The notes: generated by a model not told the origin, from the letters alone. Counted from the stretch's first letter, positions 1 through 7,370 are shown. The stretch is 22,652 bases of DNA from an uncultured Ruminococcus sp. (GCA_937902395.1 CALGTV010000009.1:1-22652); one strand, 5' to 3'. Numbers and translations: made by a program.

Positions 1-61
1 TCAACTCTCGTCCTTTTCGTGATTTTCAAGTTTCAACCGCCGTCCCCTGACGACAATATTT

Positions 62-90
62 ATTATAGCACACTTTTCTTCCCTTGTCAA
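62..90 (-). promoter_or_regulatory. Sigma-A-type promoter reading leftward out of the window
   Basis: On the minus strand there is a perfect -35 hexamer TTGACA (plus-strand 85-90) and a perfect -10 hexamer TATAAT (62-67), separated by exactly 17 bases. Transcription would start near position 55 and run off the left edge. A purine-rich AAAGGA lies near position 15-20 on that strand, consistent with a gene starting just beyond the edge. The served gene is not visible. Confidence 0.6.
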
Positions 91-131
91 CTCAAAGTTT
101 GTCATTATTTTTTGTCGTTTTTTGTGTAAAA

Positions 132-521
132 TCACATCAGTTCGTCATCAGTTACGCCAAACATGAATCTAAGTATAATTAAAATAGACATTACTATCAT
201 AACTGTCGCAATAATCATGTTCTTTTTCAACGCGCCTGCATACTCAAATTTATCAGGATTGCCCTTACTACATATGATTTCAAGCTTTTCGCCAACGGAA
301 AAAGGCTGCGAATATCCCGTAGAATCGTCTTTCTCAATAAATTTCCCATTATGTTCAAATCTAAGCTTATGGACACAATAGCCCGGTTTAATCTCACGCG
401 CTGACAAAACCTCTGCCATTGTTCGAATTCCGCCAAAGCGCAGTATCATCAGCTTTATCAGATATACCAAGCCGGCAAGGGCAATTATCGCCCCTGCCGC
501 TATAACAACTATTCTTACCAT
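132..521 (-). CDS. Small two-TM membrane protein, DUF3592-like
   Basis: This is a 129-residue protein with a hydrophobic segment at about residues 3-28, a soluble middle (about 33-95), and a second hydrophobic segment (about 99-120). The middle has the pattern of DUF3592: an A-E-V-L strand, a stretch like VHKLRFEHNGKFIEKD, then VGEKLEIICSKGNPDKF, which resembles the family's 'VGDEVTVLYDPDNP' signature. The function of that family is unknown. The start is supported by AAGGAG seven bases upstream. That Shine-Dalgarno sequence overlaps the TAA stop of the dockerin gene just upstream (TAAGGAG), with 11 bases between the genes, so the two are probably co-transcribed and translationally linked. No clear terminator follows; only A/T-rich sequence is seen. 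The family assignment is from remembered pattern and is moderate. Confidence 0.75.
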   Translation of the reverse strand: MVRIVVIAAGAIIALAGLVYLIKLMILRFGGIRTMAEVLSAREIKPGYCVHKLRFEHNGKFIEKDDSTGYSQPFSVGEKLEIICSKGNPDKFEYAGALKKNMIIATVMIVMSILIILRFMFGVTDDELM

Positions 522-532
522 TCAAATTCTCC

Positions 533-1693
533 TTAATATGATGACGGCTTTTTCTGTCCAACACCGTAAAATTCTTGTCGGCTGCTGTCAAAAAGCCACA
601 TCCAGTAATAAAATGGCGGTGAATCATAAGACCTTTCGCCCACTTCCGTGTTATATCCCACGCCATCAATCATGACCTCAGACATGAAATGCTGTCCTGA
701 TAAGCCGTGCTGCCATTTTTCAAGCATATACACATCATAGCCCATATATGCCATCATTTCGGCAAATGCGCCGTTATACTGAATACACTGTCCCGATTTG
801 AGAATAAAGCTTGCCTCGGAAAAACTGAGATTCCAGATTTTAGAATATTCCTCGTATGATGATGCATAATTGACATTATAATGAAGCCACTCCCACGTAT
901 ATGCAAGACGGTCATAATTAGTCATATCGTCGGTGAAATGTTCCTTGGCGAAATCGTTAAGGATTTTTTTCGTGTTGTCGGTCAGATAATATGTATCCGA
1001 CTGATAAGCCAGACCGCCTTGAATATTATCGCCCTTTATGTTATACAGCGGAATATCGTCGTGAGGTGTAAGCTTAGCTGTGTTGATTATATACTTTATA
1101 CTGCCCTTTTCGCCTGGGTCAAGTCCCTCTGGGGCAAGTACGTAATTCACCATTTCGGTTGTGGTTGTTATGGGAGATTCAGCAGAATCCGCTGTTGTAG
1201 TCTGCACTGCGCCGTCGATTTCGGGAGATTCAGTTACCACTGTGGTTGCCATAACTGCTGTAGTAGTCTTTTTCGTGGCGGCAGTGGTCTTTTTTGTTGT
1301 TGTTTGCGCTATTGGTTTTGTTGTAACCGCCGGTTTGTCAGCCTCAGGAGCTTTTTCAGGGATATTCAGAAAATCCCGTATATTTTCAGCTTTTTCGTTT
1401 TTAGGCAAGGTTGACACATATGCATAGTATGAAAGAGAGTTTGAAGCGTCGGAAGAATCCACTGTTTCGTCGTTGTTTATATCCGCAGAGGCTAAAAATG
1501 TTTTGTCGGTATCTGTGCTGTTTCCTGTTGAAACTCGGGAATAGTACTCGAGAATTGCCGAAGCATCCGATGCATCTACCGAGCCGTCGCCGTTTACGTC
1601 GCCTATAACGGTATTTTCCGCGGCATTAGCTGTCATAGCACCCATAAAAGTCATACACATAGCCGTCATTACAAATGTTATTAACTTCTTCAT
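533..1693 (-). CDS. Secreted dockerin protein with transglutaminase-like domain
   Basis: This is a 386-residue secreted protein. It has a signal peptide (KK, then a hydrophobic core to about residue 24, ANA-A cleavage site). A dockerin module follows at about 30-95, with two calcium loops: D32-x-N34-x-D36 ... D40, and D71-x-N73-x-D75 ... D79, each followed by an SDAS helix start. A Thr/Ala/Lys-rich linker covers about 118-180. The C-terminal domain is transglutaminase/cysteine-protease-like, with Cys303 in SGQC, His335 in GQHFMSEV and N348/E350 in GYNTE as the likely triad. By family knowledge the dockerin binds a cohesin on a cellulosome or cell-surface scaffoldin. The substrate of the catalytic domain is unknown. 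The start chosen is the fourth codon of the longest frame: GGAGG directly abuts the first ATG but lies nine bases before the one at 1693. Its promoter is at 1741-1769. The dockerin is N-terminal, which is less usual than C-terminal. Confidence 0.88.
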   Translation of the reverse strand: MKKLITFVMTAMCMTFMGAMTANAAENTVIGDVNGDGSVDASDASAILEYYSRVSTGNSTDTDKTFLASADINNDETVDSSDASNSLSYYAYVSTLPKNEKAENIRDFLNIPEKAPEADKPAVTTKPIAQTTTKKTTAATKKTTTAVMATTVVTESPEIDGAVQTTTADSAESPITTTTEMVNYVLAPEGLDPGEKGSIKYIINTAKLTPHDDIPLYNIKGDNIQGGLAYQSDTYYLTDNTKKILNDFAKEHFTDDMTNYDRLAYTWEWLHYNVNYASSYEEYSKIWNLSFSEASFILKSGQCIQYNGAFAEMMAYMGYDVYMLEKWQHGLSGQHFMSEVMIDGVGYNTEVGERSYDSPPFYYWMWLFDSSRQEFYGVGQKKPSSY

Positions 1694-1740
1694 TTTTATC
1701 ATCCTCCGTTTTATTTTTCAGGCATAACCACCTTATATCC

Positions 1741-1769
1741 ATAATAGCACTTTTTCGGCGGTTTGTCAA
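1741..1769 (-). promoter_or_regulatory. Promoter of the dockerin/transglutaminase gene
   Basis: The minus strand has TTGACA (plus 1764-1769, perfect), a 17-base spacer, and TATTAT (1741-1746, five of six). The predicted start is near 1734, giving a leader of about 40 bases before the ATG at 1693. The promoter sits directly below the terminator at 1772-1801, so the dockerin gene and its follower form a separate transcription unit from the arginine genes. Confidence 0.75.
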
Positions 1770-1771
1770 TG

Positions 1772-1801
1772 AAAAAGACGGCAGAAATAAATTCCACCGT
1801 C
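1772..1801 (-). terminator. Intrinsic terminator after the 1809-2378 ORF
   Basis: Read on the minus strand, GACGG (from 1801-1797) pairs with CCGTC (1781-1777), with an inner GAA/TTC pairing, followed at once by TTTTT (1776-1772). It begins 8 bases after the stop of the preceding ORF. A near-identical hairpin lies at 2347-2376; the two share 20 identical bases (1780-1799 and 2354-2373). Confidence 0.75.
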
Positions 1802-1808
1802 CATATAA

Positions 1809-2378
1809 TTATTCAGTTTCCTGAAATCCCGCCGCTTTTTCTGGATATGCAGAGCTGATATATTCGTAAAGCTTCATAAGTTCCACTTCTTCGGCTTTAC
1901 CTGCAATAATTTTTCCGATAGTATCACTTTCGATTTTATGGCAGAGATGCCCAAGCACATTCTCATCTTTATCTTCAAATACAACATCTAACGTATACCA
2001 CTTGCTATATCTTGCATAATGAGAAGAAACTGTATGATACGCAGATTTTACCTGTTCCATATCAAATTCCCACTTGTAAAACAGCCATTTACAGTATATT
2101 TTATCGCCTTCGCCGTAACTGACTTCTGTTTTAACTGAGTCTGCAATTAATAAGAAAACCACTGCAATAAAAATGGATATAAACCAAAATGCAACACAGA
2201 CAATAATAGCTTCACCATTTCCGAATATACCCATAAACAATATCAGCATACCCAAAACTGCGATAACTGTAGGTATTACAGTTGCAAACCAAGGTTTATG
2301 CCATATGATTATCTTTTTCGTTTTAAATTCCCCCAAACCATATATCAAAGGGCGGCAGAAATAAATTCCACCGCCCAC
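1809..2378 (-). CDS. Hypothetical two-TM protein, start unclear
   Basis: The open frame covers 189 codons. From about residue 30 it shows two hydrophobic segments (about 31-52 and 56-79, ending in FLLIADSV), then a soluble domain with strands such as DKIYCKWLFYKWEFDMEQV and YTLDVVFEDKD, then a helical tail ending near AYPEKAAGF. The layout, two TMs followed by a small beta-rich domain, recalls bacterial PH-like membrane proteins, but I do not recognise a family. The start is unresolved. The longest frame begins at a GTG inside the argF terminator, with no ribosome binding site; TTG codons at 2348 and 2336 are also poor. An ATG at about 2344 is in another frame and would join this frame only with one extra base in the GGGGG run near 2331-2336. 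The gene may have lost its 5' end or carry a frameshift. Confidence 0.6.
   Translation of the reverse strand: MGGGIYFCRPLIYGLGEFKTKKIIIWHKPWFATVIPTVIAVLGMLILFMGIFGNGEAIIVCVAFWFISIFIAVVFLLIADSVKTEVSYGEGDKIYCKWLFYKWEFDMEQVKSAYHTVSSHYARYSKWYTLDVVFEDKDENVLGHLCHKIESDTIGKIIAGKAEEVELMKLYEYISSAYPEKAAGFQETE
2347..2376 (-). terminator. Intrinsic terminator after argF
   Basis: On the minus strand GGGCGG (2376-2371) pairs with CCGCCC (2355-2350), again with inner GAA/TTC pairing. The T run is short (TTT, 2349-2347), so it is weaker than its twin at 1772-1801. It lies about 40 bases beyond the argF stop and would end the argD-argF transcript. Relative to its twin, one stem pair is G-C instead of A-T (2352/2374 against 1778/1800), so pairing is preserved. 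Confidence 0.65.
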
Positions 2379-2381
2379 AAA

Positions 2382-2416
2382 GCTAACAGCTAAAGGCTAA
2401 ACGCTAATGGCTTATA
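2382..2416 (+). repeat. GCTAANN heptamer tandem array
   Basis: Four consecutive 7-base units follow one another without gaps: GCTAACA, GCTAAAG, GCTAAAC and GCTAATG (2382-2409). A degenerate fifth, GCTTATA, follows (2410-2416). The array lies between the argF stop and its terminator. The same unit occurs in two arrays at 13011-13083. Confidence 0.8.
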
Positions 2417-2417
2417 A

Positions 2418-3320
2418 TTACGCCATTAACTTAACCATAACAGCTTTCTGTGCGTGAAGTCTGTTTTCAGCTTCCTCAAAGATTTCCTTAGCGTGAGCCT
2501 CGAATACCTTTTCTGTGATTTCTTCCTCGCGGTGTGCAGGGAGACAGTGGAGAACCATTGCGTCAGCCTTTGCACAAGCCATAAGGTCATCGTTAATCTG
2601 ATATCCTGCAAATGCCTCACGGCGCTTTGCAGCCTCATCTTCCTGCCCCATAGATGCCCATACATCAGTGATGAGAACATCTGCATCCTTTGCAGCCTGA
2701 GCAGGTGAATTTGTCATTTCGAAACATTCATACTGTGCAGCAAAATCGAGAATCTCCTTTGGCGGCTGATAGTCGTCGGGACAAGCAATAGAAACTGCCA
2801 TACCCATTTTCAGACAGCCTACGATAAGAGAGTTTGCCATATTGTTTCCGTCGCCGATAAAGCACATTTTAAGCCCCTCCAGCTTGCCCTTGAACTCACG
2901 GATTGTCATAAGGTCGGCAAGTACCTGACAGGGATGACAGAAGTCTGTAAGACCATTGATAATCGGAATACTGCCATATTCAGCAAGAGCCTCAACCTCG
3001 CTCTGCTCAAATGTACGTATCATAATGCCGTTGAGGTAGCGTGAAAGAACACGTGCTGTATCCTGTACAGGCTCGCCTCTGCCAATCTGTAAATCATTTG
3101 AGGAGAGGAACAGAGGATATCCGCCAAGCTGATACATACCTGTTTCAAAAGATACTCTTGTACGTGTGGAAGCCTTCTGGAAAATCATACCCAGTGTTTT
3201 ACCCTTAAGGTGTGGGTGTGGTATGCCATGATTCAGCTCATACTTGAGCTGATCAGCAAGGTCGAGAATTTCTGTAATTTCCTCTGTTGTAAGGTCAAGC
3301 ATTTTAAGCAGATGTTTCAT
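2418..3320 (-). CDS. argF: Ornithine carbamoyltransferase
   Basis: This cytoplasmic enzyme joins carbamoyl phosphate and ornithine to give citrulline, step six of arginine synthesis. The protein has 300 residues, the usual length. The carbamoyl-phosphate loop S51-T-R-T-R55 is present, as are H129-P-C-Q132, the ornithine-binding DVWASMG loop at about 219-225, and the catalytic H258-C-L-P motif. The SMG loop favours true ornithine carbamoyltransferase over aspartate or putrescine relatives. The start has AAAGGA nine bases upstream. It is the last arginine gene of the cluster. A hairpin separates it from the LURP-one-like gene, and an intrinsic terminator and a heptamer array follow it. An anabolic role is inferred because argB, C, D, G, H and J are all nearby and no arcA or arcC is seen. 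Confidence 0.97.
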   Translation of the reverse strand: MKHLLKMLDLTTEEITEILDLADQLKYELNHGIPHPHLKGKTLGMIFQKASTRTRVSFETGMYQLGGYPLFLSSNDLQIGRGEPVQDTARVLSRYLNGIMIRTFEQSEVEALAEYGSIPIINGLTDFCHPCQVLADLMTIREFKGKLEGLKMCFIGDGNNMANSLIVGCLKMGMAVSIACPDDYQPPKEILDFAAQYECFEMTNSPAQAAKDADVLITDVWASMGQEDEAAKRREAFAGYQINDDLMACAKADAMVLHCLPAHREEEITEKVFEAHAKEIFEEAENRLHAQKAVMVKLMA

Positions 3321-3348
3321 ATGTATCTATCCTTTCAAAAATATTTAC

Positions 3349-3370
3349 GACGGCATACAGCGATGCCGTC
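3349..3370 (-). terminator. Hairpin upstream of argF (terminator or attenuator)
   Basis: A perfect 8-bp stem, GACGGCAT with ATGCCGTC (3349-3356/3363-3370), has a 6-base loop. On the minus strand it is followed by GTAAATATTTTTG, a broken T run. It lies 12 bases after the stop of the upstream gene and about 28 bases before the argF start. It could end the argD transcript partially, lowering argF expression, or act as an RNA processing boundary. Confidence 0.5.
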
Positions 3371-3382
3371 TGTGTTTACAAT

Positions 3383-3874
3383 TTATCTTAATTCCCTGTT
3401 CATTTCGCCGAATGTAAGGTCAACAGCAATCGCAAAAAGCGGAACATAGTCGTCAAACATCTTGTTGTCAATCTCAAGGTCATACTGCAATTCCTGACTT
3501 ACTGTAATATTTGTCTTTATATAACCGACTTTCATATCGTCTTTAAGCAGGTCAAAATTACGGTGATCCTTGCTGGCAATATCGTATTTTATAACTGTTC
3601 CCTGAATATCGCGTCCTGAAACGTTTATTGTAGGGTCAAGAAAAAGAGATTTGCAATTGAGGTGAAGAATTGAATTTTCATTGTGGCTTATAACAAAAGT
3701 AGGCTTTCGCTCAGCTACATACTGAGCCATTGAATAAAGCTGGTAGTTGCTTGCATCCATAAGGACATATTTTCCTGCTCCAAAGCCTTTTTTCTTTATG
3801 GTGTATATCTGTCGACCCTGAGCCTTATCCTGAACGATATACTTACCGCCCTTAAAAGATATTAAAAGTTCCAT
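3383..3874 (-). CDS. LURP-one-related / tubby-like fold protein
   Basis: This is a 163-residue soluble protein with no signal peptide or membrane segment. It is rich in beta strands with regular spacing: GGKYIVQDKAQGRQIYTIKKKG, GKYVLMDASNYQLYSMAQ, FVISHNENSILHL, and a C-terminal hydrophobic helix VPLFAIAVDLTFGEM. This pattern matches the LURP-one-related (LOR, YxjI-like) family, a tubby-like beta barrel around a central hydrophobic helix; its molecular role in bacteria is not established. The start has GGAGG eight bases upstream, located inside the last codons of argD (argD stop at 3878, start at 3874). The gene is therefore translationally coupled to argD. It lies between argD and argF. The family call rests on pattern recognition. 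Confidence 0.7.
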   Translation of the reverse strand: MELLISFKGGKYIVQDKAQGRQIYTIKKKGFGAGKYVLMDASNYQLYSMAQYVAERKPTFVISHNENSILHLNCKSLFLDPTINVSGRDIQGTVIKYDIASKDHRNFDLLKDDMKVGYIKTNITVSQELQYDLEIDNKMFDDYVPLFAIAVDLTFGEMNRELR

Positions 3875-3877
3875 AAA

Positions 3878-5044
3878 TCAGCCCTCCAAAATATCAATAA
3901 GTATATTCATACCTCTTTCAAGCTCATCGTATCCGATATTGAGAGGAGGAAGAAGTCTTACTTTTGTTTTTGCTGTCAGCAGAAGAAGTCCTTTATCAAG
4001 GGCTGTTTTAACCACGTCTGCGGCAATTTTATTTTTGAGTGTAATACCTATCATAAGTCCAAGACCGCTTACGCTTTCAACCTCGGAGCATTCTGCAAGT
4101 CTGGATTTAATATAATCGGCTTTTTTGCAGACTTCATCAAGGAAGCCCTCACCTGTAACCTTTGCAAATACAGCGTTTCCGCCTGCGCAGGCAATGGGAT
4201 TACCGCCGAATGTTGAACCATGTGTACCGGGAGTAAGAACCTCCTTTACCTTTTCGCTGAAAAGGCACGCACCCATGGGGATTCCTCCTGCTATACCCTT
4301 CGCAAGAGTTGTGATATCAGCTTTTCTGCCGTAGTGTTCACCTGCCAGAAGCTTTCCTGTACGTCCTACGCCTGTCTGAACTTCATCAGCGATAACAAGA
4401 ATATCACGCTGACCGCATAATTCGTATACAGCGTCTACAAATTCCTTATCAAGAGCAATAACACCGCCCTCACCCTGAACATATTCAAGCATAACGGCAC
4501 ATACAGTATCGTCAATCTTAGATTTCAGGTCGTCAATATTATTTGCTTCTGCATGTATAAATCCCTCTAAAAACGGGAAAAAGTAGTTGTGGAAGCTGTC
4601 CTGTCCGGTAGCGGAAAGAGTAGCCATAGTACGTCCGTGGAAGGAGTTTACAAGAGTAATAATAGTATGTCTGCCCTTGCCGTACTTATCGAAACTGTAT
4701 TTTCTTGCGGATTTTATAGCACATTCATTAGCCTCTGCACCGCTGTTGCAGAAAAACACCTTTTCGTATCCTGTTGACTTGCAGAGTGTCTCTGCAAATT
4801 CGCCCTGAACCGCGGTATAGTAATAGTTTGAACTATGCTGGAGCGTTCTTGCCTGACGGCATACAGCCTCAGCCCAGTCCTCATCACAGAAGCCGAGGGA
4901 ATTGGTACCGATACCGCTGCCGAAGTCGATATACTCCTTGTTGTTTTCATCAGTGCAGGTTCTTTCAGAGCCTGAATCCATAACCAGCGGATATCTTCCG
5001 TAAGAGTGAATAACATAGGAATCGAATTTATTAATTGTATCCAT
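3878..5044 (-). CDS. argD: Acetylornithine aminotransferase
   Basis: This PLP enzyme converts N-acetylglutamate semialdehyde and glutamate to N-acetylornithine, step four of arginine synthesis. The protein has 388 residues. It shows the class III aminotransferase pattern: FGSGIGTNSLG at about 41-51, FFCNSGAEANE at about 97-107, SFHGRT at about 134-139, D220-E221 (IADEVQTGVGRTG), and the PLP lysine K249 in TTLAKGIAGGIPMGA. The longest frame starts at 5083, but AGGAGG directly abuts the ATG at 5053 and stands nine bases before the one at 5044, so 5044 is chosen (MDTINKF). A promoter lies upstream at 5110-5139. The gene begins a probable argD-LOR-argF unit. ArgD enzymes can also act on succinyl-diaminopimelate; the context favours arginine. 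Confidence 0.95.
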   Translation of the reverse strand: MDTINKFDSYVIHSYGRYPLVMDSGSERTCTDENNKEYIDFGSGIGTNSLGFCDEDWAEAVCRQARTLQHSSNYYYTAVQGEFAETLCKSTGYEKVFFCNSGAEANECAIKSARKYSFDKYGKGRHTIITLVNSFHGRTMATLSATGQDSFHNYFFPFLEGFIHAEANNIDDLKSKIDDTVCAVMLEYVQGEGGVIALDKEFVDAVYELCGQRDILVIADEVQTGVGRTGKLLAGEHYGRKADITTLAKGIAGGIPMGACLFSEKVKEVLTPGTHGSTFGGNPIACAGGNAVFAKVTGEGFLDEVCKKADYIKSRLAECSEVESVSGLGLMIGITLKNKIAADVVKTALDKGLLLLTAKTKVRLLPPLNIGYDELERGMNILIDILEG

Positions 5045-5109
5045 TGCGCTCATCCTCCTATATAAATAGAAACACTTATACATTCTACTTTAATTTTAAT
5101 CGTACTATA

Positions 5110-5139
5110 ATTATAACTCTATTTGACTACTAAAATCAA
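5110..5139 (-). promoter_or_regulatory. Probable argD promoter
   Basis: The 172-bp gap between argB and argD is very AT-rich. On the minus strand TTGATT (plus 5134-5139) and a perfect TATAAT (5110-5115) are 18 bases apart, giving a start near 5103 and a leader of about 60 bases. No clear ARG box (TGAAT...ATTCA) is seen here, and no terminator after argB. Confidence 0.55.
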
Positions 5140-5216
5140 TATTTAAGTCAATGTTTTTTGTAAACTTTTAGTATATAGATTATAAGTTTTTACAGTTTAA
5201 GCTATAATTATCCATA

Positions 5217-6083
5217 TTATACAAACTGTGTTCCTACGCCCTCATTTGAGAAAATTTCAATAAGAATAGAATGGGGAACTCGTCCGTCAATAATTACTGC
5301 GCCGTCAACTCCGCGTCTTACAGCCTCAACACAGCAGTCAATCTTGGGAATCATGCCCCCAGATACAATACCCTGCATTTTCAGATATGGCACTTCGCTT
5401 ACATTAACCTTAGGAATAAGTGTGGAAGGGTCGTCTTTATCGCGGAGAAGCCCTGCAATATCTGTCATGAGTATGAGATTAGCAGCTCCCAACTCTGCGG
5501 CAATACGTGCCGCCGCTGTATCTGCGTTAATATTGTACGTGTTGCCCTCCTTGTCCGTTGCAACTGTAGCAATAACGGGAATATATCCGTTGTTAAGAGC
5601 GTCAAGAATAGGCTTTGTATTTACCTGTGTAATCTCACCTACAAATCCCAAATCCTGACCGTCGTCAGTTGTTTTCTTTTCAGCAATAAGCATTTCGCCG
5701 TCAATTCCGCAAAGTCCTAAAGCTGAGCCCTTATGCTGTGCAAGAAGCTGTACAAGCTCCTTGTTCACCTTACCTGAAAGCACCATTTTTACAACATCAA
5801 TAGCCGCCTCATCAGTGTATCTCAGACCATTGATAAACTTGCTTTCAATATTCAGTTTTTTCAGCATATCGTTTATTTCAGGGCCGCCGCCGTGAACAAG
5901 AACAACCTTGATTCCAACCAGCGTCAGCAGAACGATATCTGACATAACAGCGTCTTTAAGCTCCTTATTTGTCATTGCGTTTCCGCCGTACTTGATAACG
6001 ACGATTTTATCAGAATATTTCTGAATATACGGCAAAGCGTCGATAAGTATCTGTGATTTCTCAGTATTTGTAATTTTTTCCAT
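5217..6083 (-). CDS. argB: Acetylglutamate kinase
   Basis: This enzyme phosphorylates N-acetylglutamate with ATP, step two of arginine synthesis. The 288-residue protein belongs to the amino acid kinase family: K31-Y-G-G-N near the start, the glycine loop VHGGGPEI at 63-70, GLRYTD, and the ATP-site region NADTAAARIAAELGA and LMTDIAGLL. It has an N-terminal helix before the kinase core (about residues 1-26, with ALPYIQKYSDK). In known arginine-inhibited hexameric enzymes such a helix mediates hexamer formation. Feedback inhibition by arginine is therefore likely, which suits a cyclic pathway with ArgJ, where this kinase is the control point; this is inference from the family. The start has GGGAG eight bases upstream. 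It follows the two PH-like membrane genes. Confidence 0.97.
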   Translation of the reverse strand: MEKITNTEKSQILIDALPYIQKYSDKIVVIKYGGNAMTNKELKDAVMSDIVLLTLVGIKVVLVHGGGPEINDMLKKLNIESKFINGLRYTDEAAIDVVKMVLSGKVNKELVQLLAQHKGSALGLCGIDGEMLIAEKKTTDDGQDLGFVGEITQVNTKPILDALNNGYIPVIATVATDKEGNTYNINADTAAARIAAELGAANLILMTDIAGLLRDKDDPSTLIPKVNVSEVPYLKMQGIVSGGMIPKIDCCVEAVRRGVDGAVIIDGRVPHSILIEIFSNEGVGTQFV

Positions 6084-6131
6084 AATCTTACTCCCTTAAA
6101 ATAAATTCCTACTGTTTCAGAATCTTCCATA

Positions 6132-6758
6132 TCAAATATTAAATAAACTATTACTGAAATCCGACCTGTTATCTGTTATATTGGCGGATTCAATTATAAG
6201 CTTGTAAATACAATGATAAGCTTTTTCCAAATCCTTGATACCTCTGAAAGTTACTATCTCTTTGTTATAATATCTTTCATATGCGTCATCTATGTCAATT
6301 TTCTTTTCTTTTTTGTAAACCTCTACCCAACCAATTGAACGTGAACTTTTGTAATATCGTATTTTATAATCAGACTTCATTCTCTGTGAACAGACAATAT
6401 TTCCGTTTTCGTCAAGAATATAGACTCTGTAATTGGTAACAGCATAATATCTTATTTTTCTCTGGAAAAAATACCGATAGAAGAAAAATCCTGCTGTACC
6501 CAACAATATCAACCCTACCAATAATCCACCAAAAACATTATCAAAAGAACCTGCAATAATATCTTTGATTGTCGCACCTGTAAACAACACCCCCAGAAGT
6601 GTACAAATCCCCATGATAATGAGAGTACTTTTGGTTTCGCTGTATTCCCAGGGTTTTGCATCATTTTCCGTAACACCGCACCACTTTATCTTTTCATCTT
6701 CAAGTAACTGCGTTTCAAGATTCATTCTCATAAATGTTTCAATTTCATAATTATCCAT
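6132..6758 (-). CDS. PH-like membrane protein (paralogue 1)
   Basis: This 208-residue protein has a short soluble N-terminus containing LLEDEKIKWCG, two membrane segments (about 46-64 and 76-95), then a C-terminal domain starting IRYYAVTNYRVYILDENGNIV. The combination of a 'GE.I.WCG' entry motif, two TMs and 'Y.VTN.R.YIL' is typical of bacterial PH-like domain proteins of unknown role. The C-terminus is longer and more charged than in the neighbour at 6777-7370, with which it shares this layout. The start has AAGGGG about six bases upstream. It lies 18 bases after the neighbour's stop and 48 bases before argB, all on the same strand. Nothing in it suggests an enzyme of the arginine pathway. 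Confidence 0.78.
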   Translation of the reverse strand: MDNYEIETFMRMNLETQLLEDEKIKWCGVTENDAKPWEYSETKSTLIIMGICTLLGVLFTGATIKDIIAGSFDNVFGGLLVGLILLGTAGFFFYRYFFQRKIRYYAVTNYRVYILDENGNIVCSQRMKSDYKIRYYKSSRSIGWVEVYKKEKKIDIDDAYERYYNKEIVTFRGIKDLEKAYHCIYKLIIESANITDNRSDFSNSLFNI

Positions 6759-6776
6759 AATAATCCCCTTATATCA

Positions 6777-7370
6777 TCAATAATGATTTCTCTGCGATTT
6801 CTTTTTTTCCATTATAATCGCATTGTCAACAGCCTCTGTAATAATATCGCAAACCTTTGTAGGATATTCAATTCCCATAAGATTAATATAAACCATATTG
6901 GAATATTTACCCACGGAAGAATTTCTCATGCTTACAGTACCCGTATTATTTCTTCCTGGAGTTGCATATATACTGCTCAGCGCCGTAAGCTCCAAAGATA
7001 CGTCTATTTTTCCCTTTTGCGTAAGTATATACAGCCTCTGATTTGTTACAACATATAAGTTCTGTGCGCCGAAAAGTACGCGGTGAAGCAGAAAAACTGC
7101 TCCATAGAAAAGCGCGCATATTCCAAGCAGAAAAACAGCTGTAAGAATTATACCATTATTACCTGCGCTTATAAGCACAATAAACGCCAGTACTATACAC
7201 AAAGCTACCAGAAATACGGGAAGAATAAGATGCTTTGTTGACATTCCGCGCTCTTTCATTGTAAGCTTTTCCGCCGAAGCGCCGCACCATTGTATACTTT
7301 CCCCGTCCTGTAGCTTAGGGGTAAACATCTCTCTTATTTTTGCGCCTTCGGCATTTTCATATTTATTCAT
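6777..7370 (-). CDS. PH-like membrane protein (paralogue 2)
   Basis: This 197-residue protein has the same architecture as the next gene: an N-terminal soluble stretch with LQDGESIQWCGASAEKL, two hydrophobic segments (about 48-69 and 73-96), then QNLYVVTNQRLYILTQKGKIDVSLELTALSSI, the start of a beta-rich PH-like domain. The domain ends with a helix (VCDIITEAVDNAIIM) and a basic tail. The start has GAGGGAG five bases upstream. It follows argJ by 57 bases, a gap that holds a small CTCACA/TGTGAG hairpin (7397-7413) with no T run. The two adjacent relatives look like an old tandem duplication. The PH-like call is from sequence pattern; no function is known. Confidence 0.78.
   Translation of the reverse strand: MNKYENAEGAKIREMFTPKLQDGESIQWCGASAEKLTMKERGMSTKHLILPVFLVALCIVLAFIVLISAGNNGIILTAVFLLGICALFYGAVFLLHRVLFGAQNLYVVTNQRLYILTQKGKIDVSLELTALSSIYATPGRNNTGTVSMRNSSVGKYSNMVYINLMGIEYPTKVCDIITEAVDNAIIMEKKKSQRNHY

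Noticed and set aside
881..1414. Plus-strand 177-codon frame opposite the dockerin protein
   Set aside because: It is a shadow of the Thr-rich linker and transglutaminase-like domain; its Cys/Phe/Val-rich runs are the reverse complement of repeated Thr codons.
2382..2416. Possible CRISPR-like repeat
   Set aside because: The units are 7 bases, directly adjacent, with no spacers; no CRISPR array or cas gene is present anywhere in the window.
5045..5216. ARG box or riboswitch before argD
   Set aside because: The gap is simply AT-rich. No TGAAT/ATTCA pair with correct spacing and no stable stem was found; only a promoter can be supported.
5271..5720. Plus-strand 149-codon frame opposite argB
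   Set aside because: It is antisense to an unmistakable acetylglutamate kinase and has no family resemblance of its own.
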